A stretch of DNA of 25,937 nt, taken from assembly GCA_022360535.1 (NCBI GenBank), contig JAKSCP010000383.1, forward strand, positions 1-25,937, given 5' to 3'. The translations under genes were made by a program, and so were the position numbers. This DNA comes from Pseudomonadales bacterium (GTDB lineage: Bacteria > Pseudomonadota > Gammaproteobacteria > Pseudomonadales > Pseudohongiellaceae). Position 1 is the stretch's first letter. Every line of letters starts with the position of its first letter. Of the stretch, positions 22,396 through 25,937 are shown in pieces. Under the pieces are notes generated by a model that saw only the letters and a list, made by a program, of their open reading frames with translations, was not told the DNA's origin and ran no database searches.

Positions 22396-24794
22396 GGTGC
22401 AGAGCCAAATACTGCGGTGCGCACCTCGCCTTCGTGGACATAGAATACCGCATCATTGACCAACACCGAGCGATCTCCAAAGGTGTTGAAGAATGGCACG
22501 AACACGCCCAATTCCTCCGTAGAATCCCCTTCCACATAACCGGTCTCAGTAACCCCTGTATCGGTGACTTCAAACAAATAGAGACCTTTGTTGGTAAACG
22601 AATACCAGGAGCTGGGTGCATCAGGATCAAAACCTTCGTAATTCGGTTCAGTTTCGTTCACTTGAATGGGAATGGCGAATCGAAAGGGCGAAGCTGCGGT
22701 TGCAGGTAAGAATGAAATGCCGTGATGGTCGGTTAACACTTCCGACTCAGAACCGCGTTTACCATAGACCAGTGCATTGATTTCTTCTGGTGATTCTGGA
22801 TCGGACACATCGAACAGGCTGACCTTGACCCCCTGATACCAGGCGCCGCGGGCAAACCCAAAATCTGAGGAACCATCGTCGGGAATAGCGTCCTTGCCAA
22901 ATCCCAATAACAGATTTTCACCCACGGGATGCAAGTAGTCGGAATAACCTTCAATTTCCAACTCTCCCGTGATGACTGGCTCATCCTGATCGGAAAGATC
23001 GACCACATACAGTGGATCGATGACTCTGAAAGTCACGAGATAGGCACGGTCACCGACAAACCGTGCTGCAAACAATTGCTCACCAGGCTTACCGATACCG
23101 TCGATGAAGTCTATTGATTCCAGTTCGTCGCCGTCTTCCTTAAGGACGGTGAGTCGAGTACTTGAGGTGTCGTTCCAGGTTGATCCGATAGACGTGACCA
23201 CATTTAAGTATTCACCACTGTCGCCACCGGCTCCCATGCGAAAAGAACGTTTGTCTTCAGCCCAACCCAGATGACCGCGAACTTCTCCGGAGGCGGCATA
23301 ATCCACACCATCCTCAGTCAACACGAACTTGTGAATAGCAGTGGTATGTTCAGGGTCATAAAACAGCGCATCGGCTGCCAGGACTTGATACTCATACTGG
23401 GTAGTCGCCAGGTACAGTGCTTCAGTAGTCATGTACACGGTTTCCGTATTACCCAGGAAACAAGTGCTGTCGAAATCAGATGGATCACCGAGAGGAATCG
23501 TGGTCACCGTGATGATGCTTGGATTACGATTTTCGTTCAGAGAATTGGTTGCGATGTAGCAGTCCTTGCTTTCAATAAGATCACGAGGGTCCACATTGGG
23601 CATTTCAACTTTCGGTAGCAGTGTGCTTAGAGTTGCTGTCTCCAGAGCAGCAGAATTACTTTGCCGGGATTCTTCAGTGAAGGCATAGGGAATGAAACCC
23701 TCGAAGCCGGGCGAGTATCGAGTAACAATATAGAGCTGATCGCCAACGCGCCGACTCGAAATCAAAGTGCCATCGATAACCATACGTTCTGTAAGGCTCA
23801 GGTCTGCCGGGTCCGAGGCATCGAGGAATTCAAGCTCCACTTCGTTGCTGCCCCACCCCCAAAAATCGAGCCAGGCAATATAGGGATTGAAGCCCGATAG
23901 AGTAACGATCATGTCGTTGCCGCTTGGGCTATCCTGAATGAGGTACATGCTATTGGTAGCACTGGGGAATTCATTGACTTCGGTTGGCGGTTCATACAAA
24001 CCTACCTCTTCTGCAGCTGGAGTCGTCGCATCCAGTTCAAAGGTGGCAATGCAATTTTCGAATCCACAATTGCGCAACACATACAGAAACTCACCGTCTG
24101 TCTTCACAGTATCTGCTTCATCGACTCCGACCTCTTGCACATTGGTCGCCGAAACCTGGGCGGAACCCCCCGCGCTACTGTCCGTTGATTCTGCTACTGC
24201 GAAAGTTTGCAAGGCCACTCTGTTGAAATCGCTACTCGCCCCTTCCAACATTCCTTGTTTTAAATACGCTTCCATCGCCGCATCAGAACGAAACACATGC
24301 AAGGTATCTTGTTTGGACGAATGCACCGTAAAGCTGGCAGAAGAACTGGATACCTGAAGCTCTTCACCTTCTACCTGGTAAGCCGCCCACACTTCGTAGT
24401 CGCCTGCGAGCAACAGGTCGTCGCTAAATAGACTGAATTCGATGTTGCTGCCAAGTTGAGCCGACCCCATTCGAGCCAGTGAAAACGGATCTCCATCCCA
24501 TTCCCGCCAACCGAAGATAGTACGCTGATACCAATTCTCTTCATGCAGCGCCACAAGAAAAAGGTCCGCATCCTTGCCAGAATCCTGACTCCGTACGGTC
24601 ATTGTCACACCAGCTGTTAACTGGTCAGTATCCAGATAGGCTTCGCCGAAAGTGTGGGGTTCGGCAATCTCCAGTGACAGCGATAACGTATTACTCTCTG
24701 CCGCATAAGCCACGCCAAAAAACAACACCATGTAGAAAGCGAGCGCGCGACAGAGCACCTTAAACCAATGAGAAAACAATGTAGGAATTTTCAT
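22392..24794 (-). CDS. Secreted beta-propeller domain protein
   Basis: An 800-residue exported protein matching the 'beta propeller domain' family (my recognition of PF09826). The frame stays open 42 codons further upstream, but the start at 24794 has AGGATGA six bases before it and gives a proper signal peptide (MKIPTLFSHWFKVLCRALAF, cleavage near AYAA-E, residue 32). Residues ~33-160 form a beta-rich, IgG-like N-terminal part. The family opens with ATNVQEVGVDEADTVKTDG (about 216-234), then propeller repeats such as DQLYIVTRYSPG, GDRAYLVTF and DPLYVVDLSDQDEPVITGEL. Near the end are TDHHGISFLPATAASPFRFA and the SWYSFTNKGLYLFEV strand. C243 and C248 in VLRNCGFENC may pair. It converges with the receptor gene (17-base gap). 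Function is unknown; family members are secreted. Confidence 0.85.
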   Translation of the reverse strand: MKIPTLFSHWFKVLCRALAFYMVLFFGVAYAAESNTLSLSLEIAEPHTFGEAYLDTDQLTAGVTMTVRSQDSGKDADLFLVALHEENWYQRTIFGWREWDGDPFSLARMGSAQLGSNIEFSLFSDDLLLAGDYEVWAAYQVEGEELQVSSSSASFTVHSSKQDTLHVFRSDAAMEAYLKQGMLEGASSDFNRVALQTFAVAESTDSSAGGSAQVSATNVQEVGVDEADTVKTDGEFLYVLRNCGFENCIATFELDATTPAAEEVGLYEPPTEVNEFPSATNSMYLIQDSPSGNDMIVTLSGFNPYIAWLDFWGWGSNEVELEFLDASDPADLSLTERMVIDGTLISSRRVGDQLYIVTRYSPGFEGFIPYAFTEESRQSNSAALETATLSTLLPKVEMPNVDPRDLIESKDCYIATNSLNENRNPSIITVTTIPLGDPSDFDSTCFLGNTETVYMTTEALYLATTQYEYQVLAADALFYDPEHTTAIHKFVLTEDGVDYAASGEVRGHLGWAEDKRSFRMGAGGDSGEYLNVVTSIGSTWNDTSSTRLTVLKEDGDELESIDFIDGIGKPGEQLFAARFVGDRAYLVTFRVIDPLYVVDLSDQDEPVITGELEIEGYSDYLHPVGENLLLGFGKDAIPDDGSSDFGFARGAWYQGVKVSLFDVSDPESPEEINALVYGKRGSESEVLTDHHGISFLPATAASPFRFAIPIQVNETEPNYEGFDPDAPSSWYSFTNKGLYLFEVTDTGVTETGYVEGDSTEELGVFVPFFNTFGDRSVLVNDAVFYVHEGEVRTAVFGSAP

Positions 24795-24865
24795 ACTGCT
24801 CATCCTGAATCCCGAGGCCGATTGCAGTTGATAGGCAACCTGCAAGCTATAGCAATGAATAGAAG

Positions 24866-24883
24866 TATACGAAGCTACGTATA
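24866..24883. promoter_or_regulatory. Inverted repeat upstream of the beta-propeller gene
   Basis: TATACG-AAGCTA-CGTATA: 6-base arms, 6-base spacer, 72-89 bases before the chosen start (24794). On the - strand the repeat overlaps TATACT, a good -10 box, which would put an operator on the promoter. The regulator is unknown. Confidence 0.4.
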
Positions 24884-24971
24884 GTGTGCCTCTGAGAATG
24901 AAATGAGGATGTGATTCCACTCACAGCCGGGTTGAGTAATGGGCATTTTTTGGTGGTTATTGTGCGGGAGC

Positions 24972-24995
24972 GTATTTGCGCCGGGACTCAAATAC
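24972..24995. repeat. Hairpin after the membrane zinc-module gene
   Basis: GTATTTG and CAAATAC form a 7-base stem with a 10-base loop, lengthened by GAGC/GCTC across a 2-base bulge. It begins 12 bases after the stop of the - strand gene at 25007. No T-run follows, so it could be a weak terminator or an mRNA-stabilising end. The rest of the 212-base gap to the beta-propeller gene has only the inverted repeat at 24866-24883. Confidence 0.4.
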
Positions 24996-25006
24996 TGGCT
25001 CTAGAA

Positions 25007-25822
25007 CTATCCCGTAGATCTAAGCTGCGAAGCAACTACTGCTCGCTGTCCGGATGACATACTGAGGTAGTCACCATACAGCGCGTCTTTGCAATCAGGG
25101 CACAGGGCGTGGCTGATTTGCGCCGCCTCCTTGGACTCGATGTATTCCTCGATGGACATCCATCGGCCTTCGCTATCACGGGTATGCTTACAGTTAGCAC
25201 ACATCGGCAAAATGGTTTCCAGATTCTCTACTCGGGTTTCCAGGTTATAGTTATGTCGCACCTGAGCCAGGCGAGTGTTTTGTAACCACAACCCCAATAC
25301 GCCTGTCACTATAGAGACAACCAGGGTGATGAAGTACTGCGGCAAAATTAGATATTCCATAACTGCTACTAACCAGATGGCGAGAGCAAAGCCCTGACTG
25401 GTTAGTAGGTAACGCAATGAAAGAAATAGCATGCCAGTTACAAAAGTGACACTGGGTAAAACCAAGGTGGCGGGAGTCTCATCGAAGATAAAAATGACGG
25501 CGGGTCGGGCGCAAATAACCAGAAAACAGAGCAGCAACGCGAGGTCAGCGTAATCCGGTTGCATCTTCTTCAGCGCCAGGAGAGAGTAGGTGACGATCAG
25601 AGTTGCAATACCTACCGCATTTAATATCAGAACCCATAGCGGAGGTTGGAAATCAGTAAAGACAACGTCCCGGAAAACCCCAACAACTACAAACACACCA
25701 ACACAAGCGAGAGCAGCAGGAAGGTATGAAAACTGAATCTTGTTTACATAGGTTGTCCAGTCAGTATCGAACACAGTGTCAATCTCCCCTTTCGTAGCAA
25801 GACGACACAATTTGTAAAACAC
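25007..25822 (-). CDS. Six-helix membrane protein with C-terminal CxxC...CxxC module
   Basis: A 271-residue protein from a GTG start at 25822, with no good ribosome site. The frame is open through the right edge but contains no ATG, GTG or TTG there, so the start may be this GTG or may lie outside the window. Six hydrophobic helices lie at about 32-50, 61-84, 91-113, 118-140, 143-162 and 163-181. A short coiled-coil-like linker (NTRLAQVRHNYNLETRVENL) follows. The end has the motif LPMCANCKHTRDSEGRWMSI, then YIES, then SHALCPDCKDALYG, with C208, C211, C241 and C244 likely binding zinc. This end module is usually found at the C-terminus of bacterial sensor proteins with PAS or GAF domains, so a signalling role is likely. 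Ligand and output unknown. Confidence 0.78.
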   Translation of the reverse strand: MFYKLCRLATKGEIDTVFDTDWTTYVNKIQFSYLPAALACVGVFVVVGVFRDVVFTDFQPPLWVLILNAVGIATLIVTYSLLALKKMQPDYADLALLLCFLVICARPAVIFIFDETPATLVLPSVTFVTGMLFLSLRYLLTSQGFALAIWLVAVMEYLILPQYFITLVVSIVTGVLGLWLQNTRLAQVRHNYNLETRVENLETILPMCANCKHTRDSEGRWMSIEEYIESKEAAQISHALCPDCKDALYGDYLSMSSGQRAVVASQLRSTG

Positions 25823-25856
25823 TAAACCGATTTCTGACAGTGAGCACTCAGCGCCG

Positions 25857-25924
25857 ATTTTTCGATCGCTTATGAATGAGAAAGAATGACACGAAAAATG
25901 AAACGGAACCTGGGCTGATTCCGT
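25857..25924. other. Inverted repeats at the right edge
   Basis: ATTTTTCG (25857-25864) and CGAAAAAT (25892-25899) form an 8-base inverted repeat around 27 bases, and ACGGAA-N10-TTCCGT (25903-25924) forms a second one. They lie upstream of the membrane gene and may be its control region or part of a feature cut by the window edge. Confidence 0.3.
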
Positions 25925-25937
25925 GGGGTCGAAAGAG

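Noticed and set aside
22371..22400. Integron attC-like site (CTAAC...GTTAGGG)
   Set aside because: The core does not fit GTTRRRY, there is no inner pair of boxes, no integrase and no cassette array.
24864..24884. loxP-like arm (TAGCTTCGTATA on the - strand)
   Set aside because: Only one arm resembles loxP and the second arm and spacer do not; no recombinase gene nearby.
25909..25937. 5' end of a tmRNA (GGGCTGATTC followed by GGTCGA)
   Set aside because: The conserved GGATTCGAC is not present and the window ends too soon to see any acceptor stem.

Overview
The window looks like chromosomal DNA of a free-living, probably marine gammaproteobacterium. The pointers are a TonB-dependent receptor, Tat-exported enzymes, a PQQ-type dehydrogenase with a c-type cytochrome, a MoxR/DUF58/transglutaminase cassette and many small secreted proteins. 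The taxonomic placement is an inference from gene content only. I see no rRNA, tRNA, CRISPR array, insertion sequence or phage gene.

Layout. Bases 1-10.9 kb are all on the + strand: the 3' end of a PQQ-dependent dehydrogenase, a small cytochrome c, a near-perfect CRP-type site, then MoxR ATPase - DUF58 protein - membrane transglutaminase. Next comes a large acyl-CoA dehydrogenase gene broken by one in-frame TGA, a 494-base regulatory-looking gap, an ABC-2 type exporter (ATPase plus large permease) and a small lipoprotein. Bases 10.9-17.4 kb are all on the - strand: a cytoplasmic-type amidase followed by five consecutive genes that all encode exported proteins. These are a cupin, a DUF7282-like protein, a Tat-exported MalY/PatB-like PLP enzyme, a secreted protein with a WGQPDLQGVW motif, and a Tat-exported HisC-like PLP aminotransferase. 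Bases 17.6-25.9 kb alternate strands: a periplasmic protein with a TonB-like C-terminal domain (+), a double-GNAT acetyltransferase (-), a TonB-dependent receptor (+), a secreted beta-propeller protein (-) and a six-helix membrane protein ending in a CxxC...CxxC module (-).

How the genes may work together. The MoxR-DUF58-TgpA trio is a known membrane cassette. The dehydrogenase and cytochrome form a periplasmic oxidation pair. The most unusual block is 12.5-17.4 kb: two different PLP-fold enzymes, normally cytoplasmic, both carry twin-arginine signals and lie on either side of a secreted protein of unknown function. A periplasmic amino-acid or amine-processing activity is possible. A TonB-dependent receptor and a TonB-like protein nearby could supply substrate, but that link is speculation from proximity.

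Most start sites were chosen by Shine-Dalgarno position. The best-supported regulatory features are the CRP-like site at 872-887 and the intrinsic terminator at 13451-13489. The first gene runs off the left edge, and the last has a start that could lie beyond the right edge.
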